Assembly (NCBI GenBank): GCA_963576565.1
Contig: OY755038.1
Coordinates: 10,493,756-10,557,755 of the forward strand
Length of the DNA stretch: 64,000 nucleotides
Direction of reading: 5' to 3'
Source: Aspidapion aeneum
Lineage: Eukaryota > Arthropoda > Insecta > Coleoptera > Brentidae
Below the pieces are notes generated by a model that was not told where the DNA came from, made no database searches, and saw only the letters and a list, made by a program, of their open reading frames with translations. Made by a program: the position numbers and the translations under genes. Shown piece after piece: positions 32,586-44,220 of this stretch (positions within the stretch are counted from its first letter, which is position 1; each line of letters starts with the position of its first letter).

Positions 32586-34571
32586 ATGCAGAAAGTGATA
32601 CTTTACACACAGCATCAGGTCAAGTATTTGGGAATTATTATTGATTGTCATCTGCGTTGGGATGAGCAAGCATTAGTTGTTAGTAAAATAAGATGGCTTT
32701 TGAGTAAATTCAGGAAATTTCATGAAATTTTCAATATAAATCAAATGAGAGTGTTATATTTTGCATTGATTCAAACACATCTAACCTATGGTATTTCCGC
32801 ATGGGGTGCGGCAGCTTGAACTCATCTGGATCCTCTGGAAAAGGTACAGCGTGTCCCATTTTCGATGGGATTAAATGGGAAACTCGGTTATTATTAAAGA
32901 TATCGATTTTCTGATTACACCTTACCGTGCTCTTTTTTGGAGCCCTTAAAAATGGTGTAATCAGATTTTTGCTATACTTTTCGCTAATACAGGGAGTTTT
33001 TGAAAAAATTGCATTTTAATTAATTCCTTGTATCTCGCTTATTTTGCAAGATATTTTTATTCTGTAAAAACCTTTTCATGGCAACTTTTTTAGAAGAAAA
33101 TAATGACGTTGTCAACTTTTTAAAATATTGTTTAGTTTTTGAGATATGATATTTATCATAAAAAAATTAAATACGGACCTGGATTTTTTTTATTACTACT
33201 TTCATTGGTTCCATGCTATTATTATCTTAAAATGATAAAACTTTAATATTTTTTTGATTTAAGGTTAAAAAAACTATTTAATATTTGAAAAAAAAAATAT
33301 AGTCCGAACCTGGAAATTTCCAACGTAATTGTAAATTAAGAATTGCAAAACACACTAGTTCAACGATTTTTAGTTTATCTATTTTAAAATGATAATTAAA
33401 AGATTTATAAATAAAGTAAAAACCTAAAAAAGTTACAAAAATAATATCCTACTAATTATTTGATGGTAGCACAGCAGGTCGTGAAATTTACAAAACAAAA
33501 GCGTGGAATTGACATTGTCATTTTACTTGTCATTTTTGTGAATTGGTTACAATTATTTTAAACTGGCTAGAAATCGACCATATCCAGATTTTGACAAATG
33601 TGATATGTTTGACTGCTTCATTCAAGCAACAAAATCCCAATATTTAAATGGTAGAAATATTTTTATGGACAATGCGTTAAGAAAAATTACTCAAAAATGC
33701 CAACAATATCTTACACATAATGGGAATCAGAAAAATAAGTTATTTTTTATAATTTGTTTTTTTTTGTATTTTTCGTAGACTTTGTTTCAAATAAATCTGT
33801 AAATTAACGTATAACCATTTTAATATGCTAAGTGTCAAAACAGATAAACTAAAAATTGTTTAACTAGCAATTTTTAATTTATATTTATGTTGGAAATATC
33901 CAGGTTCGGACTATTTTTTTTTAAATATTAAATATATTTTTTTTTTACCTTTAAACAAAATTTTTTTAAATTTCTAATATTTTATGATAATACTAGCATG
34001 AAACCAATCAAAATAGTAATAAAAAAAATCCAGGTCCGTATTTAATTTTTTTATGATAAATACCATATCTCAAAAACTAAACAATATTTTAAAAAGTTGA
34101 CAACGTCATTATTTTCCTCTAAAAAAGTTGCCATAAAAAGGTTTTTACAGAATAAAAATATCTCGCAAAATAAGCGAGATACAAGGGATTATTAAAAATA
34201 CAATTTTTTCAAAAACTCCCTGTATTAGCGAAACTACGGGGTATAGCAAAAATCTGATTATGGCATTTTTAAGGGCTCAAAAAAAGAGCACGGTACGGTG
34301 CAATCAGAACATCAATATCTTTAATAATAACCGAGTTTCCCATTTAATCCCATCGAAAATGGGACACGCTGTACAGAAATGTATAATAAAAATAATGTAT
34401 AATACAAATTCTCGTAACCCTACGGTGGATCTATTTAGGGAGTCACAGCTGTTTGACCTCAGAAAACTTTTTTGTTACTCTATGCTTATTAAACAACATA
34501 CAAAAGTTAAAATCTATAAGACAGTTATCCATCCGACAAGATCAAATCAACACCAGCTTGAAGTACCTTAA
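32586..34571 (+). pseudogene. Jockey/R1-like LINE reverse transcriptase C-terminus, split by a mariner-type element
   Basis: The first part (32586-32846) reads QVKYLGIIIDCHLRWDEQ, then MRVLYFALIQTHLTYGISAW, and after a TGA stop THLDPLEKVQ. The second part (34374-34571) continues KCIIKIMYNTNSRNPTV...LFDLRKLFCYSMLIKQHTK. Removing the inserted 32847-34371 element with one TA restores the reading ...EKVQKCIIK, so the two halves were one gene. The motifs are those of the region after the polymerase core in many insect non-LTR elements. The 5' part is missing. The 3' end is probably the (ATT)n run at about 34975-34992. Confidence 0.8.
32847..34371. mobile_element. Tc1/mariner-type element with ~500-bp inverted arms
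   Basis: Ends CAGCGTGTCCCATTTTCGAT and ATCGAAAATGGGACACGCTG are inverse, and TA lies on both sides. The arms pair for about 500 bp. The middle (about 33540-33730) has a frame with RPYPDFDKCDMFDCF and ITQKCQQYLTHNG, which resembles the end of mariner-like transposases, where the Arg/Lys-x3-Cys-x6-Gly pattern occurs. No DDE core remains. Confidence 0.85.
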
Positions 34572-34607
34572 CCAGATAAAACGTCAACTCAACGCAGTTT
34601 TTACTTG

Positions 34608-34911
34608 AAGACCTTTTCTTTTTTTTTTGGTCGCAAGATTCGTGAGAGGCGCCCTTGTGACTTATCGGCCGCCCCCTCACACATGATGACCTTTTTTTTT
34701 TTTTTTTTGGTCGCAAGATTCGTGAGAGGCGCCCTTGTGACTTATCGGCCGCCCCCTCACACATGATTACCTTTTTTTTTTTGGCCGGATGATTTGTGAG
34801 AGGCGCTTTTTTGACCTTTTTGTTTTTTTTGCCACAAGATTTTTCATCAGTTTTCAGAGGCGCCCTTTTTAGCTGTCGCCCCCCCCCCCCCCCGCCCTTT
34901 CGGGCACGCTA
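34608..34911. mobile_element. CAGTGGCG/CAGCGGCG-family MITE with 84-bp internal duplications
   Basis: The right end GGGCACGCTACGCCGCTG matches 22050-22368. Before it, two almost identical units (TTTGGTCGCAAGATTCGTGA...CCCCCTCACACATGAT) and a third partial unit repeat every 84-88 bp. Flanks CTTGAAGA and CTTGTAGC match at 6 of 8. The element sits in the 3' region of the LINE above. The frame at 34525-34764 is a translation of these repeats. Confidence 0.65.
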
Positions 34912-34992
34912 CGCCGCTGCTTGTAGCATAGGCATTTGTTTGTACTTTTTTCTCTTAAATGAATAAATATATTTATTATTATTATTATTATT

Positions 34993-36096
34993 TACCGCAC
35001 GCGACGGCAGTTGGCCGAACGACGCGGAGCGGTGAACGGATATTATTTTCTAAAATAGCAAGGTTTTCTTATTGTTACATTTATTTATTTTTCCAATTAA
35101 CGCCAAAAACATTTCTTTTTTAGTGTGATATTTAAATTTAATAATTCACAACTTTTTCTTGTCATCATCTACTATATTTTTGTTTTTTAGGTATAGAATA
35201 ACTATTTCTTTTGTTTTTGTTTAGAATTTTTGAACTTGCAATCTCATCTCATTGCTATAAGTGTATTTTGTATTACTTTATATCTAATTTGTAGGAAAAA
35301 GCGTTTTTATACGATTGATATTATAAAATGTTTTATTTAAACAACGAAATTAACATTCAGCACCTGGGCACCATGTAAGGAATCACTTTTAAGAATTTTC
35401 GCAGTGGAAAATATTAGTTGTCTCAGTATAATGAAGCTATTCAACTAACTCAGGAAAAAATAGACCGGTGTACTGTGGACTAAAATCCCTCATGGGCGCT
35501 CTTGAATTTATTTTACAAGGATTTGCGTGTTTGACTTACAATACCAAAAGTTAAAGAAATAAAACCTATTTTTTCACTCATGTATTTTGACGCTGTGTTG
35601 CAAAACAATAGGTATAATAATAAAAAAACTAAGCTGCAATTTATATGTTTTTAAGAGAATTTCATTTCAAAGGATAAAGATAAAAGAAAATCCACTACTA
35701 AAGGCACTCTATAAAAACTTAATTTAACTATTTTTATAAATATTTAATTAAAGCAATTTTAAACAACATGCAGCCTCAGCAAATTTTCAGCTGCTCTTAG
35801 CAGATAATTTGTCATCATCAGTAAGCGAAAATTAGCGAATAAAGCACAAAACATCAGCAAATATTTAAGGAAAAGCTTGAAGGAAGAAAATTTTAAACTC
35901 TCTATTCAAGGGTGGATGATTAATGATGATAATCTTTAAAAACAAATATCTTATCGAACTTAAAATTAAATAATAAAGCTGAGTTTACATTGGCAAGGTC
36001 GGACTGTCTATTTAAGGGCTCAGGCGGGAGAGCAGGCCCAAGAGCCCGTAACCAGAAAAAACTTCTTACTCAAATTTGATTTAAATTGATTGAACT
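34993..36096. other. No gene seen
   Basis: Unassigned DNA after the ATT-repeat tail of the LINE. A GC-rich stretch follows the tail (34995-35035), then AT-rich sequence without recognisable domains. Confidence 0.4.
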
Positions 36097-36275
36097 CAGT
36101 GGCAGATCCAGGATGTCTAGAGGAGGGGGGGGGGGCAAGGAGGTAATCATTTTTTTTTTGCGAGTTTATCAAAAATTGCAATTTTTGTATTGGTTAAATT
36201 TTAATAATAATTATTTAGGTTTATCTTAAGAAGGGAGGGCTCGGGCTCTTCAGACCCTTCCTGGACCCGCCTCTG
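36097..36275. mobile_element. hAT MITE, CAGTGGCAGATCCAGG ends
   Basis: CAGTGGCAGATCCAGG and CCTGGACCCGCCTCTG are imperfect inverse ends. A G-run, and GGGCTCGGGCTCTTCAGACC near the right end, are typical of the family. Flanks ATTGAACT and ATTGGGTT match at 5 of 8, so the duplication is uncertain. Confidence 0.65.
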
Positions 36276-37123
36276 ATTGGGTTAGATAATATATATACCT
36301 AGACGCTCGAGGGCACGGATTATTTGACCAAAGTTAAAGTGGTAAATCCAAAATGGCCGCCGACAGACGTTTCAGTTTGACATTTCGTTATTGCTTTAGA
36401 AATATTTTAAGAAGTATTTTTGCTAGTTTTTTATAAATAAATTTGGGATGAAATCTAACTGTAGTAGGTAAAGTCCAAGAATTTCTTTCTTTTTCAACAA
36501 AACCACAACAAAAATAACTACAACTGACAGTCTCAACCATTTTAATAGGGCCGCGCTAACATCAAAGTATAGTAAGTTTGGTTAGGCTGCATAACGGGTT
36601 GCCTAGGAGTGCACTTCTACTTCAGCCAAATTTTCAGCTTTTTCAATGGTAACGTCAAACCTCGCGTTAAACGCATGGTGTACGTACCCACTGTCTTTAT
36701 TTTGGTTGGTTGTGAAATTCAACCTCTGGGCCATTTTGGGATACGCCACGTGATCACTTAGGCGCGGATCTAACAGACAGAATACACGTCCTGTGTAATG
36801 TATTCAGTAATATTGTCTTATTAATTTTGATCAAAGAAAGGCCTCGGCTTACCAAATAATAACATTCTTTGACCAAAGTAGCCCCTGTACCTACCGCGAG
36901 CTACTCCGGGACCCCGACTGAGTGGCTGAGGCCCCGGCGGAAATCCCCGTTCTCCCGCCCGGCCCAGTCCGGGCCTGAACATTGGTATAGTTAGGGGTAA
37001 AAATGACTAGCTTACTAGTGTGCTATCCCAAGTCCAGAGTTAGAAGGTGCTTAGACATAAACTATATTTTTTAGTAACCAGTAGGTACTAAACCGTGCAA
37101 GTCGCTGGAAAGTTTTGTAGTAA
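36276..37123. other. No gene; GC-rich patch at 36890-36985
   Basis: The patch ACCGCGAGCTACTCCGGGAC...CCCGCCCGGCCCAG is unusually GC-rich for this window. It does not fold like a tRNA and lacks the B-box of a Pol III SINE. The rest is unassigned. Confidence 0.4.
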
Positions 37124-37433
37124 AGGAGAGTTTACACATGCATGGATTTGCTAGCGCCAATAAAAACTGGCGCGCCAGTAAGTTAAATTTGCAAGTGTAA
37201 ACACCGACTTGCACACAAGTTATTTTTTTGCATGCATGTATCAAAAAAGTCTGCAGCTGACTGAATTTGCTGGCGCCAGTGGTGACGCATGCGCGCAGAA
37301 AAGGAAAATTTTCATGTGTAAACAAGTGCTTGCACGTCGGCTCGCCAGTTTTAAGTTCATTATTTTACATTATTTTTTATTTTCATTGTGTTTGAGCTTA
37401 GAAATTTTGTTTATTTTTGTTTTTATAGCTTAA

Positions 37434-37762
37434 ATGGCTAAAAAACGTGGTCAGCAGAACTGACCATACAGTTTCTTGAAGGCTATGAATGTTTTCCTTG
37501 TTTATGGGATGTACACAGTAGTTCGTATAAAAACAAAGATAGTCGAGATAATGCTTCCCAAAAAATTAGTAAAATAATGACTATTGAAGGCTTTGAAGTT
37601 GCAGAAGTAAAAGCAAAAATATGATCCATAAGAAACACATATGCTTTGGAATTGACAAAAATTTTAAAAAGCCAACGTTCCGGAGCCGGTGCAAATGAAG
37701 TATACACCCCAAAAGTACCATGGTTTAAAGTAGCAGACCGAGTTTTAAAGAATGTTGTTTAA
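37434..37762 (+). pseudogene. MADF-domain protein of a Harbinger element
   Basis: After MAKKR and a one-base loss, the frame reads WSAELTIQFLEGYECFPCLW, then DVHSSSYKNKDSRDN, IRNTYALELTKILKSQRSG, and NEVYTPKVPWFKVADRVLKN. The Leu-Trp-Asp, Tyr-Lys-x-Lys, Ser-Gly-Ala-Gly and Tyr-x-Pro blocks are those of the MADF (Myb/SANT-like, Adf-1) DNA-binding domain, which in PIF/Harbinger elements helps the transposase bind DNA. A TTTTTATAG acceptor-like site precedes it. A TGA at 37622-37624 and the frameshift inactivate it. Confidence 0.75.
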
Positions 37763-38010
37763 ATAAGAGAAACTCTAGAAGAATATCAAAATGTTGCTTT
37801 GTCATTCGAAGATGGTTTTTATAGCTCGCAGGATCTTCTGCTGCAAGTTCTCCTAAAAGTTTTTCGGAAGCACCCAAAGTAGATCGACTAGCAATCCATG
37901 CTTTAACCCATGCAGATACGGCCTTTTCGTTGTTCCTTTTCCTGAATCTCTTTTTTTTTCAATAAAAGTTTAGCGACTATTTTGCAGGCTTCCGAGAGTT
38001 CAGCCGACAT
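37756..38010 (-). pseudogene. Harbinger transposase N-terminal remnant
   Basis: On the minus strand the frame starts MSAELSEACKIVAKLLLKKK. After a frameshift it reads AVSAWVKAWIASRL, and then in the first frame again SEKLLGELAAEDPASYKNHL and RMTKQHFDILLEFL. Trp-Val-Lys-x-Trp-Ile, Leu-x-x-Glu-Leu and LRMTKxxFDxLL are standard landmarks before the DDE domain of Harbinger nucleases. The catalytic domain is missing: the gene ends where the MADF remnant of the opposite strand begins. Confidence 0.7.
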
Positions 38011-38239
38011 ATCGCGTATCGTGTACACTTTAAAAATGAAACTGGCGTGCCAGTCTTTTTAATTTTCACACAATAGTGTAAACCTTTACTGGCGTGCCAA
38101 TAGAACTGGCGCGAACACTGGCGCCACTAAATTCATGCATGTGTAAACCCACTATAATGCCAAAATAGCTCTTTATGGTTGCATAATTTCAAGCCCAAAA
38201 TTAAATCCGATAAAACATAGTGTATTAAAATTGATGATA

Positions 38240-38424
38240 GAGTCGAACCTCTATAACTCGAACCTCTATAACTCGAACCTCTCTATAACTCGAACCTTTC
38301 AAGTGGTCCTTGCACTTGTTAAATGTATTTTAACCTCTTTAACTCGAAGTTCTATAAGTCGAACTCTCCATAACTCGAACTGTTTTGGTTGTCCCTTTAA
38401 GTTTGAGTTATAGAGGTTCGACTG
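38240..38424. mobile_element. Pogo-type MITE (GTCGAACCTCTATAACTCG ends)
   Basis: Left GAGTCGAACCTCTATAACTC and right GAGTTATAGAGGTTCGACTG are inverse and flanked by TA (38238-38239 and 38425-38426). The left end shows about three tandem AACCTCTATAACTCG units. A longer relative lies at 45014-45481. Confidence 0.8.
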
Positions 38425-38426
38425 TA

Positions 38427-39180
38427 TATCAGCATTGAAAACAGTGTTTTGTAAATACCTCAGAAACTAAAGCTGCTACGAAAACCGCATATTGATGCGA
38501 TGCTTATTAGCTCGATAGAGTGTCGAGCACTATTTAACCTCAAAATTTTATAAAGATCGGTTCAGCGATTTAGAAGCTATCCTGTTACGGACAGAAATAC
38601 ACATACACACACACACCCGCACACACAGACACACATCACGACGATATTGCTAAGATAGGTCAAAGTACACTCCAAATAAGACATTATCGACGTTATTTAA
38701 AAAAAAATTGTCGAAAATAATACCTTCTCTAGCCATTGCTGCGCGGGCTAGGAAGGTAAAAAGGCGCATTTTAAATTAACCTATTACGGATCTGATAACT
38801 TCCTATATCCTATATCAGCCGAGAAAATAGTTTTTTGTAAATATCTCAGAAACGAAAGCTCCTAGAAAGTTTTTGGTTATAACACAAATTATTAAGAAAA
38901 ATGGGCTTTACTAAATTCCGAGATCCGCATATTGATGAGATGCTCCGTTAAAAACTTGGCATTTTTCAATTTTTATCTGTAAAAAGACTCATTAGCATTA
39001 ACGAACTTTGACCAAAATCTAATCAGGTCGTTACAGTGCCGAACACTATTTACTAATCTTCATGCAAATTGGTTCAGCGGTTCCAGAGCTATCGTGGACC
39101 AGACAGACATACAAACACACGCACGGACAGAGGATTCACGAGATTGCTAAGATAGGTCCAAATACAACCAAATAACATAT
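38427..39180. repeat. Two members of an ATATCTCAGAAAC repeat family
   Basis: ATATCAGC...AACAGT...TAAATACCTCAGAAACTAAA (about 38426-38690) and a related unit (38810-39175) share AAATCTAATCAGGTCGTTAC, GGTTCAGCG, a (CA)n/(GACA) stretch and GATATTGCTAAGATAGGTC. Others lie at 26805-26960 and 41870-42580. This is a non-coding dispersed repeat of unknown class. Confidence 0.6.
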
Positions 39181-41869
39181 TGAAAACCCATTTTCCTATT
39201 AAAAAAATAGGGGTAAGGTTTACTCCTCGAAGGGAATGTGTACTACAGAAACTTCAAGATTCCCAAAAAGTATCCCCTCGCAAAGAAAACCGGCGTACCC
39301 AAGGTCCAAAAACGTACTAGACAAATACCCGAAAAACCCTAGGTATTCAAATAACTTTTTAAAAAAACACACTGTATTTTTTATTTGCACTCGAGGAGAA
39401 TATTGGGTATAAAATAAAAAACTTTAGCAATTATAAAAATAGAGTTATTATATAAAAATATAACTTTAAACTTTTTTTTGTAAATAAAAAGGAAAAAGTT
39501 AAAGTGTCAATAAAAAGCAATATAACCGAAGGGGACTTTGAAAGGAGACGTCTTCAAAAAGCGCCTTTTTTTGGAAAATTCTTATTTAAGTTTTTGATAA
39601 CTTTTCCTTTTGTCAACAAATCGAATTATTATAAGTTTTTTCAAATAAGATTACGTTTCGTTTTTTGTTGGCAAATCAAATGTTCGATAAAGATTTGTTA
39701 ACACCATAGGTGGGGTAGAGATTGAAGGAATCGACATGTTTATAAAATATAATAAATAAAAAGCAATATCCTTGGAAAAATAAATGGATTCATGATGTTA
39801 TTCTCTCTTAAAACTGGTAGCGTCCTGGAACTTTTAGAGCATGGTCATTTTGTAGCGTTTTTTAGACAGCTAACATAGCTACGGTAGCTGTTCGCCGGAG
39901 AGCACTGTGGGATTTGAATAAAGTGGTACAAAAATTAACAGAGAAGGTAATTGAAAATATGAATTATTTACCTTAACAAAAATGTTGAGCGCCACCCAAT
40001 TTTATGTATATAAATATCTCGGGAACTAAAGATCATATCTGGTAAAATTAGGAAACCCAGTATTATTTAATTTGATTGGATGGTCATTATGTTCTCGAGA
40101 TTATTGTAATCTGGTGATATTTAATTAACTGAAGTCAGTTAAATATCTCCAGAACTAAATATATTAAATACTGACTGTGTAGGTAGGTAATGGATATTTT
40201 ATAAATTAAAATAAATGTGATTATATGACAGTTTCTAAATTTATTGTCTAAAACCTGAAAAAGATTTTACAAAAGTAACAATATTTTATTCTAGTCTTTC
40301 CCTAAGTTTTAACCTAGAAAATACCAAAAAAATTAAATCTAAGATGATTTTGACGTGTTATCATCACCGCAATTTACGTAACGCAAGCGGAGGCAACCTG
40401 TAAAAATTCATGAATTTTAAGTAGGCGCAGCGCAGATTTTAAACTGTACTTTTTATCAAAATCATCTCTAAAAAAAATAGAGATTCTATAAAATAATAGC
40501 GAAAATGTACACATCTGTGCGTGACTTATTTCTTTATAAAAACCTGCAAAACCATAACTTCTTTAAGCTCCATGTAGTGGAAATAGCTGTATTTCTGCCG
40601 CGTACTGGTGACAGAAGTAATCTGGTCATGCAATGACCCGTTTCATAATGACGTAACTTTTGACTACGAGGTTTTACTCTAAACTTTGACTTCTATCTGG
40701 CAAGACAAATGTTGACTCTTGACACGTATCTTGTGACTAAGCTTTGACTCGTACCTGGCACCCTATATAGAGAAAATATCTTACTTAGTTTCTCTATATT
40801 AGCACCATGTAATTTGTTAGTTTATTAATTTTAGAATATACATGTTAATTTTATTTTGAATAAAAGTTTATTTTCTTAAGTCTTCAGAGTATTTTTATTT
40901 AATTGTTAAAAGATAGAAATATAGAGTTTATTTTTCCTTACCTCAACCTTGAGGGTAACTCCTAAAGATAAGCTCTCCACATAGTTTTAATATCGAGGAA
41001 GTTGTTGGGAAAACAAATCGCTTTCTGGCAGCAACAGGTAAAATTGATTTTGCAACACAGCAACCAAGACAGCAACACCGCTGCGCTCATTGATACCAAG
41101 ATAGCCTGTGAGCAAGGAAAAAAATCTCACATTAGTAAGGCTAAATCTTGAGGATGTCTTTCGACAAGCACAAACAATAAACTGATAATTTCATAAAGAA
41201 TATAAGTAGGTACTTACATAATTTCAGATAATGCTTCACTCAACACAAAAACAGAATATGGTTTTAACTAAATACAGCTCATCAGAACTTTCAATTGAAA
41301 TCACTTAAATGTGAGCTGTGAGAAAATCTGCCGGTGGCGATTTGAAAATCACACATATAGTTGGCCGATATTTCCCACACTGAAACCTTTGTCTCCGTGC
41401 AGCAAGTTTGCCCCCAGATCTCCAAACTCAGGAGCAAAAAATGTCCTCGCATTTGTTCGATGTAGATACACCATGTATTTTCTCGATATTTGAAAACCGT
41501 GACCAGTGGCTCCTAACAAGTTTTATTATTTTAAATTAAACTAAAATTTTGCCAGTGACCGTCAAAAGGTTTTGCACATTTAATGATCATGATGAAATGT
41601 TGCAGATTAAATTTAATGAATTATATAAGACATCTCATCTTTACTACTATAAAAAAATATACAAATTATTATAAAATTATTTATGATAATAAAATGTTTT
41701 TAAATAAAATTTAATGTACTAAAAATAGTCGAATGTAGCATTTTTAAGAAAATAAGGGCTGGGAAATAAAAATGCTACAATTTAAAACAGAAAAACGACA
41801 TTATAAATAAAACTTTTTGCCTAGAAATATGTTGCTGCCTGCTACACTCCAAGTGACCTCCACGATATA
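39181..41869. other. No gene recognised
   Basis: A long unassigned stretch. A minus-strand frame across about 41512-41290 is open for some 70 codons, and the plus-strand frame 41311-41493 overlaps it. Neither shows a domain I can name. Confidence 0.4.
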
Positions 41870-42331
41870 TATCAGCCTTGAAAACAGTTTTTAATAAATA
41901 TCTCAAAAATAAAAGCTTCTACAAAGTCTTTGGTTATGACACAAAGTATTGAGAAAAAATATGTTCTACTATATTCCGAAAACGGCATATTTAAGCAAAA
42001 GTTAACATATTTTAAATTTTTAAACTGTTATTAGCATTAATACAGTGGCGCACGCTGGAATATGTCTTAAAGGGGGCCCGAGGCCTCCTGGAGGGGGGGG
42101 GCGAGACCTCATGATGTCGTATTTTATGTTTTTATTCGTGAAATAAATGGAAAATGTCTAAAAAAAATCTTAGGCTTGGGGGGGCGGGCCTCGAGCCCCC
42201 CTACCCCTGGGTGCGCCTATAATTAATAGATTTTGACCAAAATCTAATCAGGTCGTTACAGCTATCGTGTTACAGACAGACATACACACACACAGACGTC
42301 ACAACGATATTGTTACAATTGGTCAAAATAT

Positions 42332-42395
<64 letters not shown>

Positions 42396-42580
42396 GTATA
42401 ATAATACAAATTATCGAAAAAAATCTGTTTATATTCCGAACGTTAAATATTGCCGCGATACTCCGTTAAAAAGTTTTTAACGGTCACTAACATTAAATAG
42501 ATTTTTACCAAAATCAAATTAACTCGCACCACACTATTTTTCACGAAAATATCATAAAAATTGGTCCATCGACTCCTCTG
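41870..42580. repeat. ATATCTCAGAAAC-family repeat with nested MITE and (TA)n
   Basis: The family sequence (ATATATCAGCCTTGAAAACA ... GACCAAAATCTAATCAGGTC) is interrupted at 42043-42220 by a hAT MITE. It then runs into a (TA)n of about 60 bp (42330-42390) and a second partial unit (42430-42570). Confidence 0.6.
42043..42220. mobile_element. 178-bp hAT MITE, TSD (C/A)ATTAATA
   Basis: The left end is CAGTGGCGCACGCTGG; the right end CCTGGGTGCGCCTAT has lost its final CACTG. Octamers CATTAATA (42035) and AATTAATA (42221) differ at one base. Uninterrupted family members (ATTAGCATTAACGAACTTTG at about 38990) show the pre-insertion sequence. Confidence 0.8.
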
Positions 42581-42668
42581 CTTTATCTTTAGGGTTGACA
42601 ATCATCCCATTTTTTACGGGACTGTCCCGTATTCAAACCAAAAGCCTTAAGTACCGCCATGGGTTTAT

Positions 42669-44220
42669 CAGTGGCGCACCCAGGAATGTGTCTTGGCCCA
42701 ACAAACAATTAAAGTTGTAACGACGAAACCCCAACTAGAAAGAATTTCTTAAAAGTAACCGCAACGTACTCCCGCTACGTCTCAGTATACCATACAGCGA
42801 CGTTATAATTCCCTAAGTGGGGAACCAATTTCTGGTTATAACTACTTGGCCAAGTGTTTAAAGTCACTGTAGTAACAACTACACTACTACGTCGTAGCCA
42901 GGTATCTACTACGTCGTAGAGGCTGTTTTTTTTCCGTAATGGCATAAAAGTTGCGATGTAGTTGCAAATAATATAATCGTTTCTTTTTGGAAGAATTGTT
43001 ACACAATATGGTGGACACAACAGTAAACAGACGCGCTTAGTTTTTTTGTTTGGTTATGGTTATAATATGAACTATGTTATCCAAAAGTGTGAGAATTTAC
43101 GAGCAGAGGATCAAAATTCGAGTGCGACGCAAAGTTTTTTGTATAACATGCATTATATATATTGCAAAAAACCGGTGCGCCCCTAAAATTGAGCCGTTTT
43201 CTGGTAGCTGATGGAATTTTTGTGTTGTGATTTTGGAGGTTATGTTTTCATAATCGACAGTTAACTCCAACAAATGGTGCTTAAGAAGAGCATTTTTGGT
43301 AAGCTTCAACTAATTTGTTTATAAAATAGTATGGCTCTTTAATATGAGCTCATAAAACGACAACAAAAATATTAAATTTTCTTTCTTACATAAAAACATG
43401 ACGTCCCAAACTATATTCCCTGATAGTCGAAAAGGTTACTTGAAAGTAGTTGCGGCTTTAAAGTTGATCCAAAAAGTTATTTTGTCTACATTGTTACATC
43501 AGATGTTACTATGATGACACAAACTTTTGTGGTAAAAATTAAAGTTATAATGTAGTTTTCGGATACACTTGTTTGGGACTCCAATGAAGCTTAACTTTCT
43601 AGTGGTAATTAAGTAGGATATAAAAGTCAGGGCGACTACGAAATAACGACTAAAAAGAAAGTAAAACTTTAGCAACGTCCTATTGTGGTAGAGAAGACTA
43701 TCAGAATCGACTATCAAGAAACAATCCTATGAAGTAGTTTAGAGGGTCGTTTTTACGAAACATCTACTATTTCCTGATACTAAATAGTTGTTAGAACTAA
43801 AAAGTAACAAATTTTGGTTGGGATCACCACATTTCTACTATAAGAAAGTAGCAAAGCCTTTAGAACATGTAGCCGCTACTATAAATGTTAGTTGGGGGGG
43901 GGGGGGGGGCCGACAGCTAAAAAGGGCGCTTATCAAAAATCCTGCGACCAAAAAAAAAAGATTTATCATGTGTGGGGGATGCCGACAGCTACAAAGGGCG
44001 CCCAAAAAACTTGCGACCAAAAAAAAAAAAAGGTCATCATGTCTTTTCGCAACTACGCCGTTGCTTGGGGTTGGGGGGGGGGGGGGCATCAGGGGCCTCC
44101 TGATGTCAAATTTTAAGGTATTTTTCGTGTTTTTTCATCAAATATATAGAAAATTAATTAGAAAATCTAAGGCTTGGGGGGGGGCCCGGGCCCCGGGCCC
44201 CTCCCCCTGGGTGCGCCCAT
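42669..44220. mobile_element. Composite hAT-family element, TSD GGGTTTAT
   Basis: Perfect GGGTTTAT octamers flank CAGTGGCGCACCCAGG at the left and CCTGGGTGCGCCCAT at the right. The outer 60-200 bp are typical MITE sequence, but the middle (about 42710-43890) is foreign, with many short ACTAC/GTAGT motifs and CTACGTCGTAG near-palindromes at 42890 and 42910. A CCGACAGCTAAAAAGGGCGC module (43909-44060) of the 22050/34608 family also lies inside. No coding region is present. Confidence 0.75.

Larger units (their letters stand above)
37124..38153. mobile_element. PIF/Harbinger element relic
   Basis: GAGTTTACACATGCATG at the left is mirrored by CATGCATGTGTAAACCC at the right. Subterminal CTGGCGCGCCAG-like motifs occur about eight times, four on each side. 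Inside are the remains of the two genes expected of this superfamily: a MADF-domain protein on the plus strand and the transposase N-terminus on the minus strand, tail to tail. The 3-bp duplication (TAA or ATA) is not exact. Confidence 0.75.

Noticed and set aside
36890..36985. Possible tRNA or tRNA-derived SINE in a GC-rich patch
   Set aside because: No cloverleaf or GGTTCGA-type B box could be found on either strand.
41311..41493. 60-codon plus-strand frame, and an overlapping ~70-codon minus-strand frame with a faint piggyBac-like ending
   Set aside because: The similarity is confined to a few residues and neither neighbouring blocks nor TTAA-flanked ends were found.
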